The notes under the pieces are model-generated. The model was not told the origin of the DNA and ran no database searches. It worked only from the letters and a program-made list of their open reading frames with translations. Positions 32,456 to 43,379 of a DNA stretch of 64,000 nucleotides are shown in pieces. How positions within the stretch are numbered: position 1 is the first letter of the stretch; each line of letters opens with the position of its first letter. The position numbers and the translations under genes are program-made. The stretch covers positions 51,884,258-51,948,257 of the forward strand of contig OX411552.1 of assembly GCA_948146395.1 (NCBI GenBank). The letters are read 5' to 3'. Source of the DNA: Fragum whitleyi (lineage: Eukaryota > Mollusca > Bivalvia > Cardiida > Cardiidae).

Positions 32456-33686
32456 TTTCTTCATTGTCTGTTGAGACTTTTTGGAATTCAGATCAATCAA
32501 AGTCAAAATTGTCAGGTAATGAGTGAAATAAAATTTATTTAACAATTTGAGTTTAATAAGTGTGATTTTTTAAAGCGATATATAAATAGTCTTCTTCCGT
32601 ATAATTTTACCTACTAGTTATATGTGTTCACTTCTGATAGCTTGTGATTAAGTACCAATTTAGAAAAAGTCAGAATCCAAATTTTATGAAATTTCATGAT
32701 TTGAGTATCAAATTAAATCCTCTTGACTGTAAACTGTTATTCATGTTAAAAATGTGAACTGGGAAAAGGGGCCTTATTATCTGATAAGCTTTACATAAGC
32801 TCTTTTTTTGTCCTGCAAACTTATATTGGCCATAACTTTTGATTGGTTATACATTAACTCTTCATATTTTGCATGTGCATTTCTTGTGACGAATCTTTTT
32901 TGTTGTTTTTAAGTTCAAAGTCATCAGTCAAGGTCAGAATTTAGAAATTAACTTAAAAATTGGTCTTTTTTTCTCTGGTTAGTGATAGAGCCTTCATATT
33001 TCAAATGTTTATTTCTTGTGACAGGACCTTTTATAAGAAAACTTAGACAAGGATCTTGCCCAATGTCAAGGTCAAATTGTCAAGGTCAAAAATTTCCATC
33101 ATGAAAAGTCAAAGTTGGCCATAACTTTTAATTTGAATGAGATAGGGTCTTCATATTTCTTATTTGCTTTGCTTGTGACAACCTTTCTGTTGGTACCAAG
33201 TTCAAGGTCATAAGTAAAGATCAAGGTCTTTCAGTAGATATGTTAGACAAGGCTTTTGGTCAAGGTTAAGGTCAAATTTTCAAGGTCAATAATTTCCATA
33301 AAATAACTCTAAATTGGCCATGATATTTAATTGGAATGAGATTTAATCTTCCTATTTCACATGTTTATTGTTTGTGAAGCTCTTTTGGTTGCTACAAAGT
33401 TCAAGGTCATCTTTCAAAGTCAAGGTCATTTCCCAAGGTGAAAAAAAATGAAATTTTAAGCTTTAAAATTGGCTGTAAGTATGCAATGATAAGTAATATA
33501 ACCTTCATATTTCATGTTTATCACTTTTGACAAGACCTCTCAGTAGATTATCCACAAGGTCAATAATTTCAATAAAAAAATTCTCTAAATTGGTCTTAAC
33601 TTTTATCTTCTCATTTCACACATGCATTACTTGTGATAATACCTTTTTGTTGGTACCAAGTTCAAGGTAATTAGTCAAGGTCAAGT
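32456..33686. repeat. Array fragment rich in TCAAGGTCA
   Basis: From about 32,800 units repeat TTGGCCATAACTTTTAATTG, CTTCATATTTC, CTTGTGACA, GTTCAAGGTCA and GTCAAGGTCAAA. Nuclear-receptor half-sites AGGTCA are very frequent. 32,456-32,780 shows nothing recognisable. Confidence 0.6.
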
Positions 33687-34873
33687 TTTTTAGCTCCACA
33701 AGCCAAAGGCCACTGGGGCTATTGTCATGACGCTGTTACCGTCATGCGTCTGTCCGTCTGTGCATCCTGTCTTAAATTTTTTCTTTAAAGCCTTTAGTAA
33801 TCTTTATGAGGCTTCCAAAAATTATTATGATCAGATGAAAAATATGTATTTTATGGGAGGAGGTCATTTCTCTATATGTTACATCATGGAAACTTTGAAA
33901 ATTTCACTTGAATGTTCCTTTGGTTATCCATTATCAGGCTGCACAAAATTACTGTGACTGGTTAAAAACTATGTATTTAATTGGCAGAGTTCAATTTTCT
34001 ATATGTTATTCATCAATCATAAATTTTCCTTGCAGAAATATTTCACTATGTGACACTTAAAACCCCTTAATTACTTGTTTGAATAATGTTCCCAATATTT
34101 TGACAAAATTGCAGTTTTCCTAAACATCCTTTTCACTGTTACAGCCACATATATTGATTATTATAGACTCATAAAGTCACGAGAGCAATTTTAAGCTTAA
34201 ATATAACCTCGCATCTTTATTTGACAATAGTGTGCTTTTCTAGCAATTAAGGACCGTCAAGGTCCTCTTGTTTGATGTGCCCTTGAGTTTGACAGAATTG
34301 CATTTTTCGAATTTATTATTACTCCCATGTCCATCATGGTTATTATCACTACAAAACCCATCAATAAGTTAATCAATAAGTCAGTTAGTCAATCATTTGC
34401 TATCTTTTCTTTACTACATTACTGCTCTTAAATTTGTGTTTGTTCTAAGAACCCAAAATACCTAAAAATCTAGTCATGAGCCTTGAGTAACCATTTATCA
34501 GTCTACCAAAAATAATTGTTATCAGATGAAAAATATGTATTTTATAGGCGTAGGTCATTTCTCTAAATGTTATATATTGGAAACTTTGAAAATCATTTTC
34601 TCAGAATGTAACAGATGGATATCAACCAAACTTCATTAGTATGATCCGTGGGTGACCCACTATCATGCAGCCAAAAATTATTGTCATTTGATGAAACATA
34701 TGACTTTTATGGACAGAGGTCATTTCTCTATATGTTATATAGTGGAAATTTTGAAAATCATTTCAACATCAGTAGTACCCAAAATATCCAAAAATCTAGT
34801 CAATACTTTGATTTGCTATCACAAGAAATTCAAGCCTGTGGAGTGACTAAAGCCATTCATGGCTTTCTAGTTC
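33687..34873. mobile_element. Third copy of the 165-bp family
   Basis: The left hairpin is AGCTCCACAAGCCAAAGGCC...GGGGCT, with a GTCCGTCTGTGCATCC tract. GAGGTCATTTCT-type core blocks at 33,852, 34,541 and 34,706 include a 165-bp step. The right end GTGGAGTGACTAAAGCC...GGCTTTCTAG is at about 34,838-34,871. 34,080-34,440 is non-repetitive. Confidence 0.65.
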
Positions 34874-35418
34874 TCAAGGTTGAAGTTGGAAAATTAAAAT
34901 TTTAAGATTTGCTATAATATTGCAATGGAAGTTATATAACCTTCATATTTCATATGTTTATTTCTTGTGCCGAGACCTTTCAGTATATAACTTTTAAAAT
35001 TCTGTGTCATTGTAAAGGTGGCCTTCATGTCTATTTTTAATTAAGGCAACTCCTCCTTCATTTCTGGGCCTATTTCGATTCAGCTTTCACAAAATCTTTC
35101 TAGTCATCAGACCTTGCTCATGAAGCCAAGGTTTTGTGACGTTCTTCTGTGCCAGAAGACTTTCATATCAAATTTCTTGTGAGTGCAACTTTTACTACAA
35201 TTATGGGCCAATTTGGATGCAACTTACACAAAATGTTCCTAGTCTCATTGCGCATCTTACTGTGTTTTTGCTTTTTTTATTGAACTTCTGCCATGACAGA
35301 GAAAAGGGGGTTTTCATGTCAATTTCTTGTATATTTTGTATGTCCACATCTTCAATATGTGCACAGTCACCCCATACTGAACAAAAATCTTGAAACTTTG
35401 ACTGATTGTTTGCTCTTT
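34874..35418. repeat. Array remnants, no gene
   Basis: Text such as ACCTTCATATTTCATATGTTTAT and GAGACCTTTCAGTA relates to 32,456-33,686. 35,040-35,290 has two loose units with TTTC..TTCTGGGCC. The frames seen are short. Confidence 0.4.
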
Positions 35419-35785
35419 TTATGCCCCGCATCAAAAGATTGGGGGCATATTATTTTAATGTAAACTTGTGTGTCTGTTTGTCTGTATGCAAAACTTAACA
35501 CAAAAACATATTGCCAAAAACTTCAAGGCCATTCAAGATACCATGCTCATATTTGGCATGATGATAGATCTCGATAATGTGCATAATACAGATCTAAAGG
35601 TCAAGTAAGAAGGTAAAGGTCATCTGTCAAGGTCAAAACCTTTAAAAAAAATGGCTGTTTAGGGGACATCTTGTTAAGTCTTATATCATATTGATATCAG
35701 ATAAGTGTAAATCTATCATTCAAAGCCATTTGTCTGACTGGTCCTCTCAGGCCTCTATGTGACGCTCTGCAAAGTTCTTGTTTTT
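35419..35785. mobile_element. Short element with ATGCCCC hairpin end
   Basis: The left end ATGCCCCGCATCAAAAGATT...GGGGGCATAT is a hairpin, followed by TGTCTGTTTGTCTGTATGC, then ATTTGGCATGATGATAGATC and AAGGTCATCTGTCAAGGTCA. Relatives lie at 36,072, 36,808, 43,380 (inverted) and 50,690 (inverted). Confidence 0.7.
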
Positions 35786-35793
35786 CATTTCAG

Positions 35794-35950
35794 GTTTCAT
35801 GGTAGAATGACATTTTTGAGATGGCAGAAAACAATACAGAACAGACAAGAATACAGAATCCAAACTACTGTAAACTGAAACTTCTCACAATTGACTGTGT
35901 TGTTGTACATAACATGTTCCTTGAAATAAAGCTAGCTTTGAACTTTTTAG
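35794..35950 (+). other. Possible terminal exon / 3'UTR
   Basis: TTTTTCATTTCAG ending at 35,793 is a good acceptor, and AATAAA lies at 35,925-35,930. In phase 1 (matching the 26,031 donor) only five codons (GFMVE) precede a stop, so the rest would be untranslated. The sequence is non-repetitive. Evidence is positional only. Confidence 0.3.
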
Positions 35951-36071
35951 CTGAATTGCTTTCTTAATATGTCCAATGTTACTCTAGTGAAGTTATTGTC
36001 TATTTATATTTTCTACTTGATATGATTCTTACTTTCCCCCTCCTCCCACACATAACTTTGATGAATGTTTT

Positions 36072-36480
36072 AATGCCCTTGCATCAAAAGATGGTGGTCT
36101 TATTCTTTTATCATTGTCCCTTTGTCTGTTGGTCTGTCTGTCTGTCTGTCACATTGGTCTGTCTATCAAGAAGAAAAATAAAGTTTTGAGGCCCATTCAA
36201 TGATTATTGCTCATATTTGGCATGATGATAAATCTCAAAAATACATTTTGATGTCAACGTCATGTTATGAGGTCAAGGTCAAATACTTGCAAACATGAGG
36301 TCAAGGTCATTTATTAAGGTCAAACTTTCAAAAACCAAATAAAAAAAGCAAGATATTACCGGTATAGATGCTATTCCTACGTACCGTAAGAACTAAGATC
36401 AAGGATGTATGGTGAGGTCAAATTTTGATAAATTTGCTCTTCCAGGGTACTTGTGTTTCAAAAATACATCTTGTTTAATT
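36072..36480. mobile_element. Short element with ATGCCCTT hairpin end
   Basis: ATGCCCTTGCATCAAAAGAT...TGGTCTTATTC, a GTCTGTCTGTCTGTC tract, TTTGGCATGATGATAAATCT and AGGTCAAGGTCA repeats, ending AAAATACATCTTGTTT. Same family as 35,419. Confidence 0.65.
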
Positions 36481-36489
36481 AGGATCCAT

Positions 36490-36800
36490 GTAAATTTTTA
36501 GTTCTGTGCTTTGTAATAAATGGTGATGTAACTGTATATGACTCGGCTTCAGATGTGAGAAGAATCACGTGACCAGCCTCAACCAGGAGGAGAGAAATTG
36601 AGATCTGTGATCTACACCTTCAGCAAGTCTTTCGTATTAACAAGTCCTATCATCTAGGCGGGAGTAGCAAGAGCTTTCGATTCCCCATCCCTCATGACAA
36701 TTTCTAGCTCTATTGACCCAAATTCAGAAGAGCAGTAGCAGTGGCGCGATTTCGTCTATCAATTCGCGTCTGTCGTAATTGAAATAAAGTCAACTCTTCA
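36490..36800 (+). other. Unique G+C-normal island, possible 3' exon with poly-A signal
   Basis: It is flanked on both sides by short elements and contains GTCACGTGAC-like AATCACGTGACC and AATAAA at 36,781-36,786, about 20 bases before the next element. An acceptor-like CTCGGCTTCAG precedes ATGTGAGAAG. One frame after it reads CEKNHVTSLNQEERN then stop. AATAAA also occurs at 36,517. I do not recognise a product. Confidence 0.3.
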
Positions 36801-36807
36801 TCTGATT

Positions 36808-37078
36808 TTTATGCTCCCGCATCGATAGATCGGGGGCATATTGTTTTACTCATGTCCGTCCGTCTGTCCGAGAACTTAACCAAACTTAACCTTGCCAATA
36901 TCTTCAAGCCTATTCAAGATACAAAGCTAATATTTGGCATGATGATAGATCTCAATGATACGCATCCGCTGGTACCAAAGTCAAGGTCATGTGACAAGGT
37001 CAAGGTCATCTGTCAAGGTCAAACTTTGAAAAAAATGCCGTTACGGGGGCATTCGTGTTTCACAAACACATCTTGTTT
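36808..37078. mobile_element. Compact 270-bp hairpin element
   Basis: The left hairpin is ATGCTCCCGCATCGATAGAT...CGGGGGCATA, then GTCCGTCCGTCTGTCCG, TTTGGCATGATGATAGATCT, three TCAAGGTCA sites, GGGGGCATT and a right hairpin (GTGTTTCACAAACACATCTT). It is the smallest near-complete member of this family in the window. Confidence 0.8.
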
Positions 37079-37085
37079 TTTCAAT

Positions 37086-37181
37086 TTTACACAGAATGGA
37101 AACATCATCGTAAGGATCTTGCCTTTAGAAAATACACCAAGTCCCTAGAGTATCACGGGAAAGGCGGCCTTGTGAAAATGT
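37086..37181 (+). CDS. Candidate terminal coding exon (hypothetical)
   Basis: TTTTTTCAATTTTACACAG directly upstream is a good acceptor. In phase 1 the frame continues as WKHHRKDLAFRKYTKSLEYH and eight more residues to a TGA near 37,179. A second frame after the same acceptor also stays open for 17 codons. Twenty-eight open codons are not significant by themselves. The case rests on the acceptor, the non-repeat composition and the phase match with the 26,031 donor. Product unknown, basic and hydrophilic. Confidence 0.3.
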
Positions 37182-37517
37182 GAAGCAATATCATCATTGT
37201 AGAATTCTTAGTTTTCCCTGGTTTTTAATTAGTAAAATGATCGTTTCTTTCGCTCCAAACTTACATAAAATTATATTACCATCATATGGATCGTTTCTTG
37301 TGCAAATGGGTCAGGTGCAACAAGTATAAACCGGAATGGGGACCTTTTTAAACTTGATTAAAACTGTTTTGCCATTTACATAAGACTAATGTTACTTAGA
37401 AATGGTCTTTTCATTCACTATGATGCAATATGCTTTCTAAGGGGGTCAGTAGAGCGTCTCTGGCCGATGCCATGGGCCGCTTGTTTCTTTCTCGGAATCA
37501 TATCGGATATATGTCAA
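37182..37517. other. Unique sequence, nothing recognised
   Basis: No repeat core and no supportable frame. Confidence 0.4.
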
Positions 37518-37726
37518 GCGTAAGACCTAGGAAACTCATTCATAACTTATGTATACGTTATTTATACGCTTTCATACGTTATGCATACACTACTCGTTCG
37601 CTGGCATACTCTACCCACACGCCAAAATGTTATAAACATTATATTGATGGCGAGATATGCTAGCGAACGTCCGTGTTTTTTTGTTTGTGTGTGTGTGTGT
37701 TTGCTACGTATACGCTGGTCTTACAA
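37518..37726. mobile_element. Possible MITE with GTAAGACC ends and TATACG repeats
   Basis: GCGTAAGACCTAGG at the left is answered by GCTGGTCTTAC at the right. The interior repeats GTATACG, TTATACG and CATACGTTATGCATAC. The TIR is short and no target duplication is clear. Confidence 0.4.
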
Positions 37727-37859
37727 TTAGAATAAAACAGAACTTTATTAATGCACTATTATACCCTATAAGGATTAAGGACATATGATTGATGAACTAA
37801 GCAATAGACAATTTACCACAACAACAAGATGTGCATGAGATCGATGAATGCCTTCCCGA

Positions 37860-38040
37860 AACTGCAGATTTTATTAAACGTTGACCTTGACAGATGAACT
37901 TGACCTTGTCATATGACCTTAACCTTGGTATCTAGATGCACACAATCAAGAGCTTTCATATTACATTATATGAGCTTTGTATCTTGAATAGCCTTGAAGT
38001 AAGTGAAAATGTTGCGTTTTTCTGATTAAGTTTGGGAGGT
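37860..38040 (-). repeat. Inverted fragment of the TCAAGGTCA element family
   Basis: GACCTTGACAGATGAACTTG, GACCTTGTCATATGACCTTA and TGTATCTTGAATAGCCTTGA match, in order, 43,484-43,620 and the complement of 36,900-37,020. Confidence 0.65.
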
Positions 38041-38687
38041 TCGCTGAAAAGTTGTGCATATGAGCTGGCTTTTGCACGTAGAGCATACGTTCCTCTCAAA
38101 CGCTGTATTGTAGTATCCCCCTTTCACTTGGACTGTATATAGCCCGTTTGTCTCGCTGTTACCCACAAATGCACGTGTGGCGGCTCAATGTGTCAATGAG
38201 CTCGACGCACGGTTTACGTAAACAAAGGGCGTTGTCGTTTTTGACAAATAATGAAACATTTTAATTTTAAAGAAATGCATGGCCTTCTCAATGCCGAAGC
38301 TAATATAGCTAGTGTAAGCATCTTGCACACGTTATCCGAAGCCAATGACATTATATGGCGTCAAATATTTACAAGTTTTATTGCGTCAAACTTTTACATA
38401 AACAATCGTTCACTATCATAACGCAAAGCGGCTGAGGCAAAGTTCTAATTGGTTTGCGCTTGTTTAAACGCCAATTTCAACATTATTGCAGTTATTTCGC
38501 GGCTGTTGGTGAACCTACCCGTGTTCCATTGTTCTAGAAGTGCAGTTATTCTCATTCCAAATGAGGATCAAGTTTAAACGCTTTATAATGACATTCTGTT
38601 GGTTTGACCTATTTAGATATATGTCCAAACTTGATGCCGTTATCATATTTTGTCGTCATGAATTCATTTGTTTGATTGAATTGGCTT
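38041..38687. other. Unique stretch with raised CpG, no gene called
   Basis: CGCTTGTTTAAACGCC, GGCTCAATGTGTCAATGAGC, a hairpin, and GCGTCAAAC repeats are present. There is no start context, donor or frame that holds up. It could be the edge of a regulatory region or a decayed element. Confidence 0.3.
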
Positions 38688-38944
38688 TAACACCGCTTTA
38701 AATTATCTTTCAGTTATATCGCGGCGGCGATAGAATAACGGATTCCTGGTATTTTTCACACCAGTACTACCATCTCATTCATCCTTTCTTAGCCTCGAGC
38801 TGCTATCCTACATAGGTCTATGATTATTAAATCATTGGTGGGAGACGAATAGTCGGAAAGGATGAATGCCGCCGTCGGGAATCGAACCCAGGACCTCAAG
38901 ATTGACCGTCCGACCCGCTACTCACTGCGATATGACGGCGGCTG
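38688..38944 (-). mobile_element. Type 2 SINE, full length
   Basis: On the plus strand it reads tail first (AACACCGCTTTAAATTATC), body (AATAACGGATTCCTGGTATT, CTATCCTACATAGGTCTATG, TTGGTGGGAGACGAATAGTC) and then the head complement (GGGAATCGAACCCAGGACC, TCACTGCGATATGACGGCGG). It is the same family as 27,758 and 58,387. Confidence 0.85.
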
Positions 38945-39720
38945 CGTCATTCTTCGAACTATAATCCAATGTTAAGGTACAACTTTGTTTAGACCATGTG
39001 ATATAAAGTCATATCACTCAAATATACATTAAGATAGTTTTTAAGGTCGACATATTCTCGTAGTCTGTTTGGGGCCAAAAATGTCCATATATCGCGTTTG
39101 TTGTTATTCATATAGAAATCAAGGAATGTTCAACTACATTATGATAAGACCTTTTTAAAGGGGGGGGGGAGGTTCCAACAGAATACAATTATCATAATAT
39201 GATGTCAATCATTAATATTTATCGAAAGCTTTTAAGCCGTCATGATCAGACAATATAATTTGGGTAAGATCTGTCAAATATAAAATGAAATAGATTGTTA
39301 TGCTACAAGCTTCGTTTGTATTATTCCCGTAGTCTGTTTTTGGGGACAAAAAGTGTCCACCCAACAGAATGCTGTTGGCATATTTTGACATCATTCTTTA
39401 ATAAAATCGTTGTTTTATAGTATTGTAATGGTTGGTCGGATTATTATGAAATGCTCACAAACGCATAATCAGGATTTAAATAGAGACAATGGAATAAGTT
39501 TTTTTCATGTAAAAAAAAACTTGGTTCGCTCTCTTGTTCGGATATGTATTTTTGGGACAAGAAATGTTAACCCAAAAGATTGTCTGTTTTAATGGGATTA
39601 AACACCGCTTATAACAATCTTAAAGTGGATTCCCGGCTGTAGCCCTAACTTATCGTTCTGTGATAATAATCCAATGTTCGAGTCTTGAAAGGTTAGGCCA
39701 TAGCCCTTGAAGTGCAGTAT
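38945..39720. other. No gene seen; possible SINE tail fragment near 39,595
   Basis: GGGATTAAACACCGCTTATA at 39,594 resembles the SINE tail. GTAGTCTGTTTTTGGGGACA at about 39,330 repeats GTAGTCTGTTTGGGGCCA at 39,060. Otherwise unremarkable. Confidence 0.4.
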
Positions 39721-39721
39721 A

Positions 39722-41490
39722 AAGCCTCGTTTACATTTGGCCAACGGAGCCCGTATCTCGCCGTAAGCATAAAATCGTGCGATGCCTGTGCGGTGACATA
39801 CGGTGCCCGTGCGATCAGCACACGGTCCTACGGGCACCGCAGACACCTGCGATCTCGTTTAGAAAAAAATTAAACCTATTTTTAAAAATCGCAAGCCGGT
39901 AGCCTTGTGCGGACACCGCACGGACATCGCATGGAAGCCTTGCGATGACGCGCGGAAATCGCAAGATATCTTAACTATCAAACATCCAAAATAAAACCCG
40001 TAGAATCGTGCGATGACCGCACGGCATCCTCTCGATATCCATACGGAACCCGTACGATCTCCGCACGGGAATCTCAGGATTACCTTGAGATATCGCGCGG
40101 GACCCATACGGTCTCCTTAAGGTATGTTCTCCAAAATATTTTTAAAAATCGCACGGTCACCGTGCTGCATTGTGAACACATACATATACAGACTGTTGCA
40201 GTCTGCGATGTCAAAAAATCGTAAGAAAAATCGCAGGCTGCGATATCGTACGGTGACCGTGATAAATGAAAAGCCCAAAAAGCCTAGTTTACATTTGAAA
40301 CGGTGGTCGGTCTCCTTAAGGTATGTTCCCCAAATATTTTTAAAAACGCACGGTCAACGTGCGGCATTGTGAACACAAACGCCGCAGACCGTGGCTGTCT
40401 GCGACTTCAAAAAATCGTAAGAAAAATCGCAGGCTGCGATATCGTACGGCGACCGTGGTAAATGTAAAGCCCACTAAAGCCTAGTTTACATTTGAAACGG
40501 TGGCCTGCGATTTTTTTTATCATATTTTTGACATCGTACAATTTTATTTTCCACGGCGCTTGTGTTCACAAAATCGTGCGGTTATCGTGCGATCCTCGCA
40601 CGGAGACCAAGCGTTTTGTCAACTAAATACGATGTAAACCACGCGACCGTAGCGCGGTTAAGCCTCGTTTACATTTGGCCTACAGAGCCCGTACGGCGTC
40701 CGTATCTCGCCGTAAGCATAAAATCGTGCGGTGACATACGGTGCCCGTGCGATCATCGCACGGTCTTCCGGACACCGCAGACACCTGTGATCTCGTTAAA
40801 AAAATGTAATACACGTCAAAATCGTAATCCTGTAGCCGTGTGCGGACACCGCATGGAAGCCTTGCGTTGATCGCGCGGAAATCGCAAGATATCTTAACTA
40901 TCAAACATCCAAAATAAAACCCGTAGAATCGTGCGATGACCGCACGGCATCCTCTCGATATCCATACGGAACCCGTACGATCTCCGCACGGGAATATCAC
41001 GATTACCTTGCGATATCGCACGGGACCCGTACGTTCTCATTAAGGTATGTTCCCCCTCAAATATTTTCCAAATCGCACGGTCACCGTGCGGCATTGTGAA
41101 CACATACGCCACAGATCGTAGCTGTCTGCGATGTCCAAAAAATCGTAAAAAAAATTCGCAGGTTGCGATATCATACGGCGATCGTGGCAAATGTAAACTA
41201 GGCTTTATCGCACGACATCCGCGCGGGTCCCGTAGGGTGATTCGTTCAAGACCTATAAGCAAAACATCGCACGGTGGCCGTGCGATGTCTCTACGACGTG
41301 TCTAGTCTCCGTGTGGTCTTGCGATTTTTTTAAAATTTGTATAACTGTTTTTTAAACCAAATCGAAAGAATCTACGGCACCCCTAAAGCCGCGCGATCGT
41401 CGAACGGACATCGTATGCCGCCGTACGGGCACCACACGATATTGTGGTTACGGCGAGTAACCGTAGTCAGAAATCGTAGTCATATCGCGG
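39722..41490. mobile_element. CpG-dense DNA-transposon cluster built of CGCACGG/CCGTGCG motifs
   Basis: Ends of the type AAGCCTAGTTTACATTTG occur at 39,722, 40,280, 40,477 and 40,661 and inverted (CAAATGTAAACTAGGCTT) at about 41,185-41,202. Between them CGCACGG, CCGTGCG, CGTACGG and TGCGATATCG motifs recur in both orientations, at least nine exact CGCACGG/CCGTGCG in 40,661-41,300 alone. 39,722 and 40,661 begin units 939 bp apart that share a near-identical block (around CAAGATATCTTAACTATCAA). All frames here, many arginine-rich, come from the CpG repeats. Confidence 0.8.
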
Positions 41491-41662
41491 GGGCTGAAGC
41501 ACTTAACCATAAATTCATAGTTATAATCTTACATGTACCCACGAGACATCGTTTCCGAGGATCCTACGTATGATCATCCTCTCATTATTGGGAAAGGATC
41601 GAATCCTGGACCATACGAGAGTCCGACACGCAACCAATGGCGTTACGACGGCGACTTTTAAA
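41483..41662 (-). mobile_element. Diverged type 2 SINE
   Basis: GGGGCTGAAGCACTTAACCA and GGAAAGGATCGAATCCTGGA, then CACGCAACCAATGGCGTTAC-GACGGCGAC, correspond to the tail-proximal body and the head complement. The middle has drifted. Confidence 0.55.
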
Positions 41663-41739
41663 CCAAGGAATCTGAGCCAATATCTCGTCACACGCATACG
41701 AGGTTGCATTCAACGTGGTCAAGTTTAGCCTATGTGAGC

Positions 41740-42225
41740 ATTGAAATTTCGTCTGTTGTCAAAAAGAGAGTCAGAATGGCCCTTGGCCACTGACCTGAAT
41801 TTTTTAGTTCCTGTGGATCTCATGAAAGTAACTTTCTGGCAAAGTTTCATTCATATTTGCTTGAGTGTTGGAGAGGAGATGTTATTACAAAGATTTTAAA
41901 GTGATAAAAGACCCTGCCCACCCGTTCATTACTGAGGAGATTCAAAATATGCCCTACCTTGCCACTCCCAATTTTTGAGGGGCCAACAAGGGAAGATTCA
42001 AGTAAAGATTGTGGGCTCAAAATAAGCCCTTGTCCTGCCATGCCAATATTTATGGGCCAATTCAAATCTTGCAAACAAGTTTTGAAAAGGCTTACCCAAG
42101 GAACATTCTGGTAAAGTTTCATTGAAATTGGCCCAGTGGTTCAGGAGAGGTTTTTAAGGTTGTTGACAACGGACTCAGGGTGATCCTAAAAGCTCCTCTT
42201 GAACACTTTATGCTAAGGTGAGCTA
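41740..42225 (-). mobile_element. Inverted pearl-like fragment
   Basis: GAATGGCCCTTGGCC, TAACTTTCTGGCAAAGTTTC, AGGAACATTCTGGTAAAGTT and the right end GAACACTTTATGCTAAGGTG-AGCT. Its core is the complement of 30,953-32,455. Confidence 0.65.
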
Positions 42226-42479
42226 ATAAGAGCAACCAATGTAGGTGCCATTGCTTGGCTGTAGGTGCTTTATGCATGCAAAAAATCTTAGTTGAAAATG
42301 GGCATTACTCAGGAAGTGTGTGTGTTTTTGGGCTGTTCTGTTGGCAAGTCCATTTTTGAGGTCTTCTGTCCATGAAAAAATAAATACTAGGGAAAATCTT
42401 TGAGTAGCACTTAGCAGATCTATTAGATTAATCTACCTAATGTTTGTCAAAGAGTAGAAACATTGTTTAAAATAAAACA

Positions 42480-43305
42480 AGAGTGCCATAGTCACAAAAT
42501 ATGCCGCCACTTTGCTGCTGTTTCGCGAAAATAATTGTAGACACTACTTATTTTGACAACCAAATTCAAAATGACCAAGTTTCATTTAAATCAAGACAAA
42601 AAGTTAGGAGGAGTTGCCTTCACAAGGCTGCAATTTCAATAAGCCCCAGACACTAAGTTTTAAGGGGGCATAATTCAGGGAAATAAATGAGCCATAAAAT
42701 CTTTGATCCATGTACATCTACAAATTATGGTGATGACATTGCCCAAGTTTCATTTAGATAAAGATAAAAAATAAGGAGGAGTTGCGTTCAAAGGGCTGCA
42801 ATTTCAATAAGCCCCGGAGTCTAAATTTTAAGGGGGCATAACTGAGGCAATAGGCCCCAGAGACTAAATTTTTAAGGGGCATAACTCAGGCAAAAATCAA
42901 GAAAAGTGGATGGATGTACGGTTACTTCATGCTCATCTACCAATTTCGGTTATAACATCCACCAAGTTTCATTTAGATCCAGCCAGAAACTTAGGAAGAG
43001 TTGCATTCACAAGGATGCAATTTCAATAAGCCCCAGAGACTTAATTTTAAGGGGGCATAACTGAGGCAATAAGCCCCAGAGACTAAGATTTTACGGGGCA
43101 TAACTCAGGCAAAAATCAACGAACCATAAAATCTTTCCTTTATGCACATCTACCAATTGAGGTGATAACATTGACCAAGTTTCAAGAAGATCCAGCCAGA
43201 AACTTAAGAGAAGTTGCGTTGACAAGAAAAGTGGACGGACATACGGACGGACAGATGGAGAAGATAACGCCAATATACGTCCACCTCCGGCGGCGTATAA
43301 AAATG
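42480..43305. mobile_element. Array element ending in CGGCGGCGTATAAAAATG
   Basis: Units repeat AAGGGGGCATAACTCAGGCA, ACCAAGTTTCATTTAGATCC, AAACTTAGGAGGAGTTGC and ATTTCAATAAGCCCCAGAG. The right side has GTGGACGGACATACGGACGG then ATACGTCCACCTCCGGCGGC, a hairpin-like end. The left edge is GAGTGCCATAGTCACAAAAT-ATGCCG. Confidence 0.7.
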
Positions 43306-43379
43306 CTGGGTTGATACTTTAGGAGATATGCATCAGACAAGTCTAGTGATAGAATGACTGACAGAGACCATTCTCTTCA

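Noticed and set aside
40680..41262. Overlapping 113- and 122-codon minus-strand frames rich in arginine
   Set aside because: They come from CGCACGG/CCGTGCG repeats, which lack stop codons in several frames; similar peptides appear in each unit.
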